Assembly (NCBI GenBank): GCA_964482585.1
Contig: CAYZYO010000019.1
Span: 1-25,531 of the forward strand
Reading direction: 5' to 3'
From: CAYZYO01 sp964482585
GTDB taxonomy: Bacteria > Bacillota > Syntrophomonadia > Syntrophomonadales > Syntrophomonadaceae
DNA: 25,531 bases
Part shown: positions 1 to 8,173 of the stretch, in pieces
Numbering within the stretch: position 1 is the stretch's first letter
How the letters are laid out: each line of letters begins with the position of its first letter
Position numbers and translations under genes: made by a program
Notes under the pieces: generated by a model
Told to the model about the DNA's origin: nothing
The model's input: only the letters and a program-made list of their open reading frames with translations
Databases searched by the model: none

Positions 1-1423
1 TGTCTTCTGATTCAATCAGTTTTTGTTCCCATTTTTCAATCTCCAGGTCGAGCCTGCTTAACCTATTGCCAATAAAACTGTTATCTACTGTAATGAAACT
101 CGATTCCTGGCCTGCTTTATTTGATAAATAAGTTATCCCGAACCCTACAGCATCATAGAGATAATTGGCTATGCCTTTGTTCCCGTCTATTTCACCACTG
201 CTGGCAAACAGCGCCTTAACCCCTTCCGGGTCCTCGCTTAAAGCCTCTCTCAGGGTTGTTTCGTCTATATACAGCTGCCCGTTATCATCCCACATGCGGG
301 TGGAAATACCTATACTGCTCAATGTTTTGTACTGTCCCTGCACCCCGCCAACTACCCTTGACATTGCGGTTCTTATTTTGTTTACTATTGTATTTAATTG
401 CGAGTCACCACGCAGAATACCGCTTTTTGCCCTGGCTTCCCAGAGTTCTATTTCGGTTTCGCTCATTTCTTTCTTCTGGGCATCGGTCAATGGCGAATAA
501 TCATAGTGCTTTTTTTCCTGTATTTTGGTATACAGGTTTTCCATAATGCTGTTATAGGATTCTATAAGCCCGGTTATGGATTCGACTATGGTTTCCACAT
601 CCCGGGAAACAACAACTGTGGAGCTGCCCTCAGCCTGCAGATCCAGATTCAGCCCATTGACAGTCATGGTGTTGGAGGAAGACTCCAAATTGGCTGCATC
701 ACCGATACTGATAGAAGCATTTTGCCCATTATAATCAGACCCTTCATCCAGGTTGAGTCCTAAGATTGAGTTGTTGACACCCTTGGCCAAAAGGTTGGCT
801 TCATCCGCAGAAACCGTAATCTCGGCCTCGCTGCCGGTTGAATTAGTAGCCAGGAAAAACCGGTTGTAGTTGGTATCATAGCTGGCGGTAACACCTAAAC
901 CGGCACTGTTTATTTTGGACACGACAGTAAAGATGGTATCTTCACCAAGGTTGAATTCCAATTCGTTACCGTTAATGGCAACTGAAACCGTATCTGTCTC
1001 CACAAATCCCCGCACACCAAATTCGGAAAACTGCTCATACAATGAACGGTTATTCCCTTCTTCATCCTGCGCACCTGCAAGTTCTGCGGTACTCCCCTTG
1101 GTTACCCCTGATGCCAGGCTGTTCACGGTAATAGAATAGGTCCCTTCTGCTGTACTGGCTCCAGCGGTTACGTTAACAACATCTCCAGCCGATGAAGCAG
1201 CGGTTTTAAGATTAAATGCAGACTGCAGCTTCATATCAAAAACTTCATCGCGGAAGCTGAATAGTGCACTGTTTAGAGACCGGTAGTCTTCCTGCTGCCA
1301 CTTGAGAATCTGCTTTTCCTGTTCCAGCTTGTCCAGGGGAATCCTTTTAGCAGCCATATAGTCTTTGATAATTGCATCCATATCCATCCCGCTGGCCAGT
1401 CCCCCGACCCTCATAACCGTCAT
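1..1423 (-). CDS. fliD: Flagellar filament cap protein FliD (C-terminus cut by window edge)
   Basis: FliD (HAP2) forms the cap at the filament tip and guides flagellin polymerisation outside the cell. The reading frame is open from an ATG at 1423 to the left edge, about 474 codons with no stop. The protein begins MTVMRVGGLASGMDIDAII, the usual FliD N-terminus, and goes on with KLQSAFNLKTA-type core segments. The visible C-terminal part has the coiled-coil lead-in RLSRLDLEIEKWEQKL, which in complete FliD proteins lies shortly before the end, so little is missing. The start is set by AAAAGGAGGG about 7 nt upstream. It follows flaG by 15 bp and is the last visible gene of the flgM-to-fliD operon. 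Family assignment is secure. Confidence 0.95.
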   Translation of the reverse strand, partial: MTVMRVGGLASGMDMDAIIKDYMAAKRIPLDKLEQEKQILKWQQEDYRSLNSALFSFRDEVFDMKLQSAFNLKTAASSAGDVVNVTAGASTAEGTYSITVNSLASGVTKGSTAELAGAQDEEGNNRSLYEQFSEFGVRGFVETDTVSVAINGNELEFNLGEDTIFTVVSKINSAGLGVTASYDTNYNRFFLATNSTGSEAEITVSADEANLLAKGVNNSILGLNLDEGSDYNGQNASISIGDAANLESSSNTMTVNGLNLDLQAEGSSTVVVSRDVETIVESITGLIESYNSIMENLYTKIQEKKHYDYSPLTDAQKKEMSETEIELWEARAKSGILRGDSQLNTIVNKIRTAMSRVVGGVQGQYKTLSSIGISTRMWDDNGQLYIDETTLREALSEDPEGVKALFASSGEIDGNKGIANYLYDAVGFGITYLSNKAGQESSFITVDNSFIGNRLSRLDLEIEKWEQKLIESED

Positions 1424-1438
1424 TAAGATTCCCTCCTT

Positions 1439-1816
1439 TTATATCTTCTCATCGATAAACAGCCCGACCAGTTCCCACATCCTGGCAACCATATCCAGGA
1501 TCTTTTCTGGTGGTATCTCCCGGATTACTTCATCTGTTGCTTCATCTATTACCTTGACCATAATTTCTTTGGTATCTTCATGAATGGAAAATTCGAAGCG
1601 GGTATAAGTAACACCGAGTGATTTATTGGCTTTCTCAATGGCATCGATTATCTGCTGCTCTCCCGGCTGTATATTACCCTTATTATCGACCTGATTTCCT
1701 CCCTGCCCTTGTGCAATACTATCATTCTTACCCTGCTGTGATTTATCCCGGTTTATGTCACCTGCTAAAGGCCGCTTGGAAAGCGGTTGTATGTTTTCAA
1801 CTGCAGTTACTTTCAT
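1439..1816 (-). CDS. flaG: FlaG-family flagellar protein
   Basis: The 125-residue product has a poorly conserved, polar, glutamine-rich N-terminus (about residues 1-55) and a C-terminal FlaG domain (about 60-125) with the motifs RFEFSIHEDTKEIMVKVID and REIPPEKILDM. FlaG proteins are small flagellar proteins usually encoded before fliD; they influence filament length, but the mechanism is unclear. The ATG overlaps the TGA of csrA (ATGA, 1813-1816), which suggests translational coupling. In Bacillus-type loci the flagellin gene usually separates csrA from flaG; here nothing does. Confidence 0.9.
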   Translation of the reverse strand: MKVTAVENIQPLSKRPLAGDINRDKSQQGKNDSIAQGQGGNQVDNKGNIQPGEQQIIDAIEKANKSLGVTYTRFEFSIHEDTKEIMVKVIDEATDEVIREIPPEKILDMVARMWELVGLFIDEKI

Positions 1817-2055
1817 TCCCCTTCTCCCTCCTTTGTCGAAAATACTTCTTCTATATCTAAAGCAGAAACATGAATACTTCCTGCCTCCAGGTTTTCATTC
1901 TTTACTGCTTCCACTATTTCTTCTCTTATTATCGATACATCTTTTCCGGCAATAATACCCAATTTTACCCGGTTTCCTTCTACTGCCAATACCTTTATGG
2001 TAATGTCCCCGGCGATAACGATTCCCTCATTGATTTTTCTGGTAAGAACAAGCAT
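1813..2055 (-). CDS. csrA: Carbon storage regulator / flagellin translational repressor CsrA
   Basis: An 80-residue RNA-binding regulator. It begins MLVLTRKINEGIVIAGDITIKV and contains GKDVSIIREEIVEA, the strand whose conserved arginine contacts RNA in CsrA/RsmA dimers. CsrA binds GGA motifs at ribosome sites; in Bacillus it represses flagellin translation and is sequestered by FliW. fliW lies immediately upstream (3 bp between the fliW stop and this ATG), so the protein and its antagonist are co-translated. The family's usual length is 60-80 aa, so the gene is complete. Confidence 0.96.
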   Translation of the reverse strand: MLVLTRKINEGIVIAGDITIKVLAVEGNRVKLGIIAGKDVSIIREEIVEAVKNENLEAGSIHVSALDIEEVFSTKEGEGE

Positions 2056-2058
2056 TTT

Positions 2059-2514
2059 TTAACCTCCACTACTGACCTTGGACAAATAACTGCCGGCAAG
2101 GGGGTGTTTGACAGCGGCATCCTCTTTTTCAATGATTATCTGCTTGCCCTTTCTCTTCCTCCAATTTATTATTATGGGGCCTACCAGATTGGTGGTGGCA
2201 GCTTTTAACCCGGTTTCGGGAACGGTTACTGTTGTATAGATGAGCACATCCCCCGGTTTTTCTATTCCCAGTTCATCAATCAGAGGACCGTCAAGCTCTA
2301 CATAATAGTCTTTTTTTATAATAAATGGGTCTAGGAGCAAGAATTTGATTTCCGGTTTTTCCACCGGCTGCAGCCATTTGAAAAAAGGGGCTGCTGCTAT
2401 ATCCAGCAGTACAAACCGGGTCAGGCTTTCAAACGCGAATAAGCCTGAAGCAAAATAAAGGATGTTGTTTTCGTCAACCGGTATTTCTTTTAACCTCTCA
2501 TTATTTATAAACAT
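2059..2514 (-). CDS. fliW: Flagellar assembly factor FliW (CsrA antagonist)
   Basis: A 151-residue FliW. Family features are visible: ILYFASGLFAFESLTRFVLL near residues 18-37, the FKWLQPVEKPEIKFLLLDP segment around 44-62, and TNLVGPIIINWRKRKGKQ near 108-125. FliW binds either flagellin or CsrA; when free flagellin is low, FliW releases from it, binds CsrA and relieves repression. The start is preceded by GGAGGGG (2522-2528 on the minus strand). It sits between flgL and csrA as in Bacillus and Clostridia. Confidence 0.95.
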   Translation of the reverse strand: MFINNERLKEIPVDENNILYFASGLFAFESLTRFVLLDIAAAPFFKWLQPVEKPEIKFLLLDPFIIKKDYYVELDGPLIDELGIEKPGDVLIYTTVTVPETGLKAATTNLVGPIIINWRKRKGKQIIIEKEDAAVKHPLAGSYLSKVSSGG

Positions 2515-2530
2515 TTTTACCCCTCCCCGG

Positions 2531-3478
2531 TTATTTTAAGAAGTCTATTAAGCTGGGCTGGATAACTTTAGCCCCCGTTGCCAGTGCTGCCTGGTAAACT
2601 GTTTCCTGGGCACTATAATTAATTGCTGCCTCTTCATATTCAACATAACCCAGCCTGCCAATAAGGGTGTTTAAATGCAGTTCATAGGTAGAAGACCTCT
2701 CCTGCAATGAGGTTAACCTTTTGCTCTTGGCTCCAGTGATAGCCCTTTCAGATAAGATATTATCTATTAGTTTATCTATTTTTCCTATAGATGCCCCGAC
2801 TTCATTTTTGTTTCCCGCTTCCAAACTCTGTCTCAAGCCTATCATAACGTTAAAAACCACATTAACCTCCGGGCTGCCCCCGGCATTGGTATGGAAGGTT
2901 AATCCTCCGCCAGCAATATCCATCACTACTCCGGTTTCAACTTCAAACTGCAGGCTGTATGTTTTATCAAGTAAACTTTCATTAAAACTTTCATCTATAA
3001 ACTGGACTTCATTAATGCTATTATTATCTCTACCGGTTATTTTAAAAGGAGGAGCTGTGGTTTTGCTCCCGCCAAAGATATACCTGCCGGCATAATTGGT
3101 ATTGCCTATTCCAACCATTTCTTCAATAAGTTCATTTACCTCATTAGATAATGCCACCATAGATTGTTCCGGAAGGGTTCCATTGGAACCGTAAACTGCC
3201 AATTCCCTGACCCGCTGTAAAACATCTCCGGCCAGTTCCAGGGCCCCATCAGTAGTTTCCAGCCAGCCAACTGCATCCTGCATGTTTTGGCGATACTGTT
3301 CCTGGGCTTTTAACTCTGATTTCGCCGCAAGCAGCCTGGCAGTTGCTACCGGGTCATCAGAAGGCCGGTTAATCCGTTCTCCTGATGCCAGCTGTTTTTG
3401 GTATTTCCCCAATCTTGAAAAATTAGTATTTATGGTATTTATTACTGATTCGGTTAACATCCGGTTAGTAACCCGCAT
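2531..3478 (-). CDS. flgL: Hook-filament junction protein FlgL
   Basis: FlgL (HAP3) joins the hook-proximal FlgK ring to the flagellin filament. The 315-residue product has a flagellin-like N-terminus (MRVTNRMLTESVINTINTN, then QLASGERINRPSDDPVATA around 30-50) and a C-terminal helical segment ending TVYQAALATGAKVIQPSLIDFLK. The centre (about 140-220) is the variable surface region. Length is normal for Gram-positive FlgL (about 300 aa). The gene begins 9 bp after the flgK stop and is clearly co-transcribed with it. Confidence 0.95.
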   Translation of the reverse strand: MRVTNRMLTESVINTINTNFSRLGKYQKQLASGERINRPSDDPVATARLLAAKSELKAQEQYRQNMQDAVGWLETTDGALELAGDVLQRVRELAVYGSNGTLPEQSMVALSNEVNELIEEMVGIGNTNYAGRYIFGGSKTTAPPFKITGRDNNSINEVQFIDESFNESLLDKTYSLQFEVETGVVMDIAGGGLTFHTNAGGSPEVNVVFNVMIGLRQSLEAGNKNEVGASIGKIDKLIDNILSERAITGAKSKRLTSLQERSSTYELHLNTLIGRLGYVEYEEAAINYSAQETVYQAALATGAKVIQPSLIDFLK

Positions 3479-3487
3479 TTACTCCAC

Positions 3488-4954
3488 CTACCTTATTAAT
3501 CCATTTACAACGGTATTTAAAAGCTCATCCATCACACTGATTACCCTGGCATTAGCATTGAATGCATGCTGAAAATTGACCATGTGCGCCATTTCTTCGT
3601 CCAGGTTTACCCCCATTAAGGATTCCCTGCGATTTTTCACCTGGGTTAATAGACTATTCTGGTTGGTAACCATCCTCTGGGACTGATTGGTTGCTACCCC
3701 CAGCTCGGCTATCATGTCTTTGTAGAAATTGCCCAGGGTAGTACCATTGATTAGATTGGCATCCTGTAACTGCGCAATCTCCAAAGCTATTTCCCCATTG
3801 CCCTCAGAAAAACTACCATCTTCATCTGCAGCTGCGGCTATATTGGATACATCATCGACAATATCCGGGTTAACATAAATATTGGCTGCACTTAAACCGC
3901 TGGAGAAAGGATCATCCCAATCAATTGCCGATAAATCAATCTCGATGCCGTCATCATTTAGAAACACAAAAAAGTCCCCCCCTGCATCTCCATTAAGGGT
4001 TTTCCCGGTTGTATGAATACCATTTACCGCTTCGGCCAGGCTGACCGCCAGGGCATCCAGTTTATTAATATAGTGCTGAACTGATCCGGTTATATCCTCT
4101 TCTCCCCCTGCTTTATTAAAACCGGCAATCATGCCATCGGTAATACTGATTTCTTCCCCTTCGATTACGTATTTGCCGCCATCTTTTATAATTTCCTTAG
4201 CACCTTCATCATCTACAATAACTGTATCTCCTATTGTTATTTTTACAGCACCTGTGGGATTACCGTCCTCATCACATATATATTCCGTTGTGATGTTTGC
4301 TATCTGGGCCAGTTCATCGAATGCCAGATCCCTTTTATCTAAAAGGTCATTAGGGTTTTCCCCGGTTATATTGATCTTGACTATCTGTTCATTCAGGCTG
4401 GCTATTCTCTCGGCCAGGGTGTTTATCCCGGTTACGGTTATTGCCGTCTGGGACTGGATATCATTTTTTATATCGGTTAATTGCTGCCGCATATGGTGGA
4501 AAACATCGGTTAGGGCAACTGAGGTCTCTTTTAAGGTGGTCCGTATTGGTGAACTCTCGGCGTATTTGGCGACCTCCTGCCAGCCATTCCAGAATTCGCC
4601 CATAAGTTCATTGAATCCGGTTTCAGTGGGCTCCATAAATATAAGTTCTACCTGTTCCAGGTTATCCCTTATCGCTTCCCATTTGCCCAGGGTTGATAAT
4701 TCCTGCCGCACCTGGTAATCCAAAAAGGTATCTCTCATTCTTTTTACCTGAGCGACATCTACCCCGCTTCCCAGCTGTCCTGCACCAGGCATCAAGCCGG
4801 GCACCGGGATGCTGGTCTCCATGTCTACCCTCTGCCGGGAATAACCCCCGGTATTGGCATTGGCAATATTATGAGAAGCAACCGTCAATGCCGTCTGCTG
4901 GGCCATCATCCCCTTAAGTGCTATATTAATACCGAAGAAAAGACCTCCACTCAA
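3488..4954 (-). CDS. flgK: Hook-associated protein 1, FlgK
   Basis: A 488-residue FlgK, the first hook-filament junction protein. The N-terminal rod/hook motif TALTVASHNIANANTGGYSR (about 22-41) and the C-terminal motif NLDEEMAHMVNFQHAFNANA (about 452-471) are diagnostic; both pack as coiled coils in the axial structure. The start is TTG at 4954, chosen because GGGAGGGAG lies just upstream and the protein then begins MSGGLFFGINIALKGM as in homologues. The central region (about 230-400) is acidic and variable, with little resemblance I recognise beyond its position. It follows flgN by 23 bp. Confidence 0.95.
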   Translation of the reverse strand: MSGGLFFGINIALKGMMAQQTALTVASHNIANANTGGYSRQRVDMETSIPVPGLMPGAGQLGSGVDVAQVKRMRDTFLDYQVRQELSTLGKWEAIRDNLEQVELIFMEPTETGFNELMGEFWNGWQEVAKYAESSPIRTTLKETSVALTDVFHHMRQQLTDIKNDIQSQTAITVTGINTLAERIASLNEQIVKINITGENPNDLLDKRDLAFDELAQIANITTEYICDEDGNPTGAVKITIGDTVIVDDEGAKEIIKDGGKYVIEGEEISITDGMIAGFNKAGGEEDITGSVQHYINKLDALAVSLAEAVNGIHTTGKTLNGDAGGDFFVFLNDDGIEIDLSAIDWDDPFSSGLSAANIYVNPDIVDDVSNIAAAADEDGSFSEGNGEIALEIAQLQDANLINGTTLGNFYKDMIAELGVATNQSQRMVTNQNSLLTQVKNRRESLMGVNLDEEMAHMVNFQHAFNANARVISVMDELLNTVVNGLIR

Positions 4955-4977
4955 TTTTCTCCCTCCCTACCTGTAGT

Positions 4978-5463
4978 CTATATGCTCTTATCTATATTCC
5001 CTATCCTGACCGCCCGGTTCACTTTTCCTGACTTACTGTATATGCCGGGGTTTCGGCTGTGAAGAAATGCCAGTATCCGGTTAACATACACTAAACTCTG
5101 TTTTAATAATAGTGAATTATGCTCCTGGGCTTCTTGGAGCTGCTGATGGTTTTTCCTTATCTCAAAGGCCAGTCTTTCCAATTTTTCTTGTTCATCAATA
5201 CTTATCTGGCAAAACAAATCGTCCAAGTAGTCTATCTCCAGCCCGGTTTTTAGCGAATATTCCTCTAGTAATTTCCTGCGTTTCTGCTCCATTAAGGCCA
5301 TCTGCCTGCCCTTTTCTTCCTGCCTGCCGGTAATCATTACTATTGCCTTAATATCGTCATTTATCAGTGCCGGTGATAGTTCATCAGCTATATCAATCAG
5401 TTCTTCTAAGGTGTTTTTCTGTTCCTCTAATACCTTCAGCATTTCTGCTATATCTAGTACCAT
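4978..5463 (-). CDS. flgN: FlgN-family chaperone for FlgK/FlgL export
   Basis: A 161-residue, almost wholly helical protein. FlgN-family chaperones bind the C-termini of FlgK and FlgL and deliver them to the flagellar type III export gate. Sequence conservation is low in this family. The assignment rests on the N-terminal helical pattern (MVLDIAEMLKVLEEQKNTLE...), the EEKGRQMALMEQKRRKLLEEY segment, normal length, and position between flgM and flgK exactly as in Bacillus (yvyG). The C-terminal 20 residues are basic and non-helical. The ATG has GGGGGC upstream; the gene starts 17 bp after the flgM stop. Confidence 0.85.
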   Translation of the reverse strand: MVLDIAEMLKVLEEQKNTLEELIDIADELSPALINDDIKAIVMITGRQEEKGRQMALMEQKRRKLLEEYSLKTGLEIDYLDDLFCQISIDEQEKLERLAFEIRKNHQQLQEAQEHNSLLLKQSLVYVNRILAFLHSRNPGIYSKSGKVNRAVRIGNIDKSI

Positions 5464-5480
5464 TATGGCAGCCCCCTGTT

Positions 5481-5762
5481 CTATTCTTCAGACAGCATTT
5501 TAGCAGCCACCTTGTCAGCCGGTATGTTATAAACCCCATTGTCGATCTGTTCTATAATCCGGGCTACTTTCTCTTTTCTAATATCGGGCAGTTTTTCTGT
5601 CTCTTTTACCAGCCTCTTTATCTCCCTGGCCTTTTCCGACAGCTCCAGGCTGTCTTTGGCCGCAGCATTTTTGTCCGGGCTTTTTTCTAATGGCTGAGTT
5701 TTATCCTGATATATTTTGTAGAGGTTCCCCAAATAGGCTGGAGGGTTATCATTTATCTTCAT
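5481..5762 (-). CDS. flgM: Anti-sigma-28 factor FlgM
   Basis: FlgM binds the flagellar sigma factor (sigma-28/SigD) and holds it inactive until the hook is finished. The product is about 93 residues. The N-terminal half is disordered-looking; the C-terminal half has the sigma-binding helices SLELSEKAREIKRLVKETEKLPDIRKEKVARI, then GVYNIPADKVAAKML, the family signature. A GTG at 5771 is also in frame, but the AAAGGGTG that would serve as ribosome site overlaps it and is well placed for the ATG at 5762, so I chose the ATG. This is the first gene of the leftward flagellar operon. I could not find a convincing sigma-28 (TAAA / GCCGATAT) or sigma-A promoter in the A-rich 150 bp before it. Confidence 0.9.
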   Translation of the reverse strand: MKINDNPPAYLGNLYKIYQDKTQPLEKSPDKNAAAKDSLELSEKAREIKRLVKETEKLPDIRKEKVARIIEQIDNGVYNIPADKVAAKMLSEE

Positions 5763-5937
5763 TTTTTTCACCCTTTGCAGATGTTTTTGGTTCTATCTTT
5801 ATTTATTATTATGTTATCTCCTTATTCTCTTTTTCGTACTTTTCGTTTGTTTTTTTAGTCTTTATAATTTTTTTACTAGTATTTCTTTTTTTTCAATTAC
5901 ACAAAAGACCAGGTTTTCCTTTAGGCATTTAACTTGA

Positions 5938-5957
5938 GGAAGCTGGAGCTTCCCTAC
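5938..5957 (+). repeat. REP-like hairpin, variant stem
   Basis: GGAAGCT-GG-AGCTTCC followed by CTAC: a perfect 7-bp stem with a 2-nt loop and the same CTAC foot as the main family, but with different stem bases (A-T and G-C at the fourth and fifth pairs where the common form has G-C and A-T). It is ten bases from a scaffold gap. Confidence 0.7.
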
Positions 5958-5967
5958 CGGCTGCCTG

Positions 5968-6067
5968 NNNNNNNNNNNNNNNNNNNNNNNNNNNNNNNNN
6001 NNNNNNNNNNNNNNNNNNNNNNNNNNNNNNNNNNNNNNNNNNNNNNNNNNNNNNNNNNNNNNNNNNN
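5968..6067. other. Scaffold gap (100 N)
   Basis: Exactly 100 N, the conventional filler for a gap of unknown length. The left flank ends CCGGCTGCCTG and the right begins CAGCCGGAATAAC, so the flanks are near-reverse complements (CCGGCTG / CAGCCGG), consistent with assembly failing in a palindromic repeat. Confidence 0.95.
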
Positions 6068-6147
6068 CAGCCGGAATAACTAGTTGGGAGTTTGCTAAAC
6101 TTAAAACTCACCTTTTTCCGTGGTTCAGGAAGACAGCCGGGGGCGGC

Positions 6148-6191
6148 GGAGACTAAAGTCTCCTCTACCCTGGCCAGGGCCAGGGCTCTAC
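6148..6191 (+). repeat. REP-like hairpin plus adjacent GC-rich hairpin of the same architecture
   Basis: 6148-6168 is GGAGACT-AA-AGTCTCC followed by TCTAC. Directly after it, 6169-6184 is CCTGGCC-AG-GGCCAGG followed by GCTCTAC (to 6191): again a 7-bp stem, a 2-nt loop and a CTCTAC foot, but with an unrelated stem. The first is a confident family member; the second is a possible one. Confidence 0.75.
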
Positions 6192-6323
6192 CCGGGCTCG
6201 GGGCTTTGGGATCTAATAGTATTAAATAAGTAATTGTGCAAAATCCCCGGTTGGATATTATATATTTGCTTGATATTACTATCGGCTGATTTTTTCTAGA
6301 TTTTAGTCAAAAATGAAACATCT

Positions 6324-7373
6324 TTACCCAGTAGTCCTGTTATTTACCAATTGTATGATAGTTTCACCCATTTCTGATAGGGGAACTATTTTATCCACTA
6401 CCCCTGCTTCTACGGCTGATTTCGGCATACCGTAAACTACACAGGAATCCTTGTCCTGGGCAAGTACCGCGGCTTTCCGGGCTTTTATTTCCTGGAGCCC
6501 TCTGGTTCCATCATTTCCCATCCCGGTTAAAATAACTGCCAGGCAGTTTCCTCCATATACATTGGCAAGTGATTCAAACATTACATCAACTGAGGGTTTA
6601 TATAGATTGCTGCCAGGAGAATCTGCTGTTATCTTAACCACAACTGTTCTTCCCCGGCGTTTAAACTGCATTTGGTATCCTGCCGGCGCTATCAGAACCC
6701 TGCCCGGTTCAATCCTATCGCCCTCAGCCGCTTCTTTGACCTCCAGGGCACAAAGCTCATTCAGGCGGGCAGCAAAGGGGCCGGTGAAACCCCTGGGCAT
6801 ATGCTGGGCTGCAACTATTCCTATCGGGAAATCAACCGGCAGCCGGGTTAATATTGTTTGCAGGGCCGGAGGGCCTCCAGTAGAACTGCCTATGGCCAAA
6901 ATTTTTGGTGGATAAAATATTTTTACCGGCCTTTTATCGGTATCCGGTCTGCCTTTTAAAGCAGCTGATGGTCTATTGATTTCTGCCCTGGCGGCAATCT
7001 TTATTTTGCGGGGCAGTTCCTCGGCCAGCAGTTCCATACCCTGTTTTCCTTCCGGTTTGGCTACAAAATCCACCGCACCGAGTTCCAGGGCAGCCATGGT
7101 CTGCCTGGCCCCAGCTACGGTATGCGCACTCAGCATTACAACCGGGACCGGTTCTTCCGACATCAGTTTTTGTAGTGTTTCCAGGCCATCCATTTCCGGC
7201 ATCTCAATATCCATAGTCACAACATCGGGTTTTAATCGGGAAATCTTCTCTAAGGCATCTCTGCCATTGCGGGCATATCCAATTACTTCAATCCCGGGAT
7301 CGTCTTCAAGCATGGAAATGATAACCCGGCGCATAAATGCTGAATCATCTACAACAATTAATTTAATCGACAT
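6324..7373 (-). CDS. cheB: Chemotaxis protein-glutamate methylesterase/deamidase CheB
   Basis: CheB removes methyl groups from chemoreceptor glutamates (and deamidates glutamines) when phosphorylated by CheA, giving adaptation. The product is 349 aa. Residues 1-120 are a response-regulator receiver domain: acidic pair D9-D10, phospho-acceptor D55 in VVTMDIEMPEMDG, and K106. Residues 155-345 are the methylesterase domain, with the triad S164 (GSSTGG), H191 (AAQHMPRGFTGPFA) and D288 (LTGMGNDGTRG). It is intact. It starts MSIKLIVVDDSAFMRR after an AAAGGAT ribosome site. It is not in a visible che operon: cheW lies 320 bp upstream behind repeats, and no cheA or cheR is in the window. Confidence 0.96.
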   Translation of the reverse strand: MSIKLIVVDDSAFMRRVIISMLEDDPGIEVIGYARNGRDALEKISRLKPDVVTMDIEMPEMDGLETLQKLMSEEPVPVVMLSAHTVAGARQTMAALELGAVDFVAKPEGKQGMELLAEELPRKIKIAARAEINRPSAALKGRPDTDKRPVKIFYPPKILAIGSSTGGPPALQTILTRLPVDFPIGIVAAQHMPRGFTGPFAARLNELCALEVKEAAEGDRIEPGRVLIAPAGYQMQFKRRGRTVVVKITADSPGSNLYKPSVDVMFESLANVYGGNCLAVILTGMGNDGTRGLQEIKARKAAVLAQDKDSCVVYGMPKSAVEAGVVDKIVPLSEMGETIIQLVNNRTTG

Positions 7374-7693
7374 ACTTCACAATCCTTTATCTATATTTCA
7401 TCACTGTTAAATAACATGTCCATCCTTTTTTATAACAGTAGGTTGCTGCTTCTAAAACGGGGGCTAAGAAGTTGCTATTGATCCACTGCGAAAAGTAGTG
7501 TTTACGCATTATGTACCATAAAGGATATGCCGCAGAGGAGGCTTCAATCTCTGAACAGCCGGAAGTCAGGGTGTCAGGGCTGAAGTCTCCTCTACAGATG
7601 CAAGGGTTCTGATAACTACAGTTAGCAAAATCCTTATATTTATAATGCGAAGGTTTAAATCTGGAAAATGAGGTAAAAATATCATTTTTGCAA
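7374..7693. other. Repeat-bearing spacer between cheW and cheB
   Basis: No gene is visible in 320 bp. It holds the block at 7483-7505 shared with two other loci (CCACTGC...AAAGTAGT) and a paired REP-like element (7532-7595). No clear intrinsic terminator after cheW or promoter for cheB was found. Confidence 0.7.
7532..7595. repeat. Paired inverted REP-like hairpins (REPIN-like), pair 1
   Basis: The left hairpin (7532-7552) reads GCAGA then GGAGGCTTCAATCTCT. The right hairpin (7575-7595) reads CAGGGCTGAAGTCTCC then TCTAC, with a decayed left arm. The two face each other across 22 bp. The tail ACAGATGCAAGGGTTCT after it resembles the tails at 20383 and 15360. Confidence 0.75.
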
Positions 7694-8173
7694 TTATTTC
7701 ACTTTTTCGTCTCCGGATATTTTATTTAAGGTTTTAGAAAGCTGTTCTTCATCTTGTAAATTAATAAGTTTTTCCAGATTCAAGATAATAATTATCCCGT
7801 CTTCACTTTTACCAAACCCCTGAACATATTCCAGTTTAGATAATACCCTGCTTGCCGGAATAATATTTTCTGAAGGAATTGCAACTACTTGACTAACGGC
7901 ATCTGCTGTAAGTACCAGGGTTCTATTAGAGGTTTTTACAATAATAAAATCTTCACCAGACCTGGTGTTTATTTCCGGCAGAGAAAACTGCCTGCGCAAG
8001 CTTAAAACCGGAATAATTCCGCCGCGGAAATTGATGACCCCGGTTATGTTTTCTGGAGCATCAGGAAGATCGGTAGTCTCAACTGCACGGATAATTCTTT
8101 CTACAACACCGATTTTTACAGCTAACACCTGTTCATCAACAGTAAAAAGAAGATAGCGATCAGTATCCTGCAC
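7694..8173 (-). CDS. cheW: Chemotaxis coupling protein CheW
   Basis: CheW links chemoreceptors to the CheA kinase at the membrane array. The 159-residue product is a single CheW domain: YLLFTVDEQVLAVKIGVVERII at the N-terminus, the hallmark ENITGVINFRGGIIPVLSLRR around residues 42-62, then IIVKTSNRTLVLTADAVSQVV and a short charged C-terminal tail. I place the start at GTG (8173), 6-7 nt after AAAGGAGGC; the longer frame from a TTG at 8194 would translate the ribosome site itself. It could be a receptor-cluster CheW paralogue rather than the main copy, since no cheA is nearby. Confidence 0.93.
   Translation of the reverse strand: MQDTDRYLLFTVDEQVLAVKIGVVERIIRAVETTDLPDAPENITGVINFRGGIIPVLSLRRQFSLPEINTRSGEDFIIVKTSNRTLVLTADAVSQVVAIPSENIIPASRVLSKLEYVQGFGKSEDGIIIILNLEKLINLQDEEQLSKTLNKISGDEKVK

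Larger units (their letters stand above)
5772..6323. other. Intergenic region with assembly gap between cheB and flgM
   Basis: No gene is visible in these 552 positions. The part next to flgM (5772-5930) is strongly A-rich on the minus strand and must hold the flagellar operon promoter unless that lies in the gap. Then come a hairpin of the dispersed family (5938-5957), a 100-N gap (5968-6067), another family hairpin (6148-6168) and a GC-rich hairpin (6169-6191). The 6230-6323 stretch is AT-rich with no recognised element. The gap length is nominal, so a small missing gene cannot be excluded. Confidence 0.7.

Noticed and set aside
5772..5935. Sigma-28 or sigma-A promoter for flgM
   Set aside because: TTGAAA (5891-5896) and TATAAA (5861-5866) on the minus strand are 24 bp apart, too far; no GCCGATAT-type -10 is seen.
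5929..6111. Short minus-strand frame spanning the scaffold gap
   Set aside because: Most of it is N; the visible ends resemble no protein and lie in a repeat.
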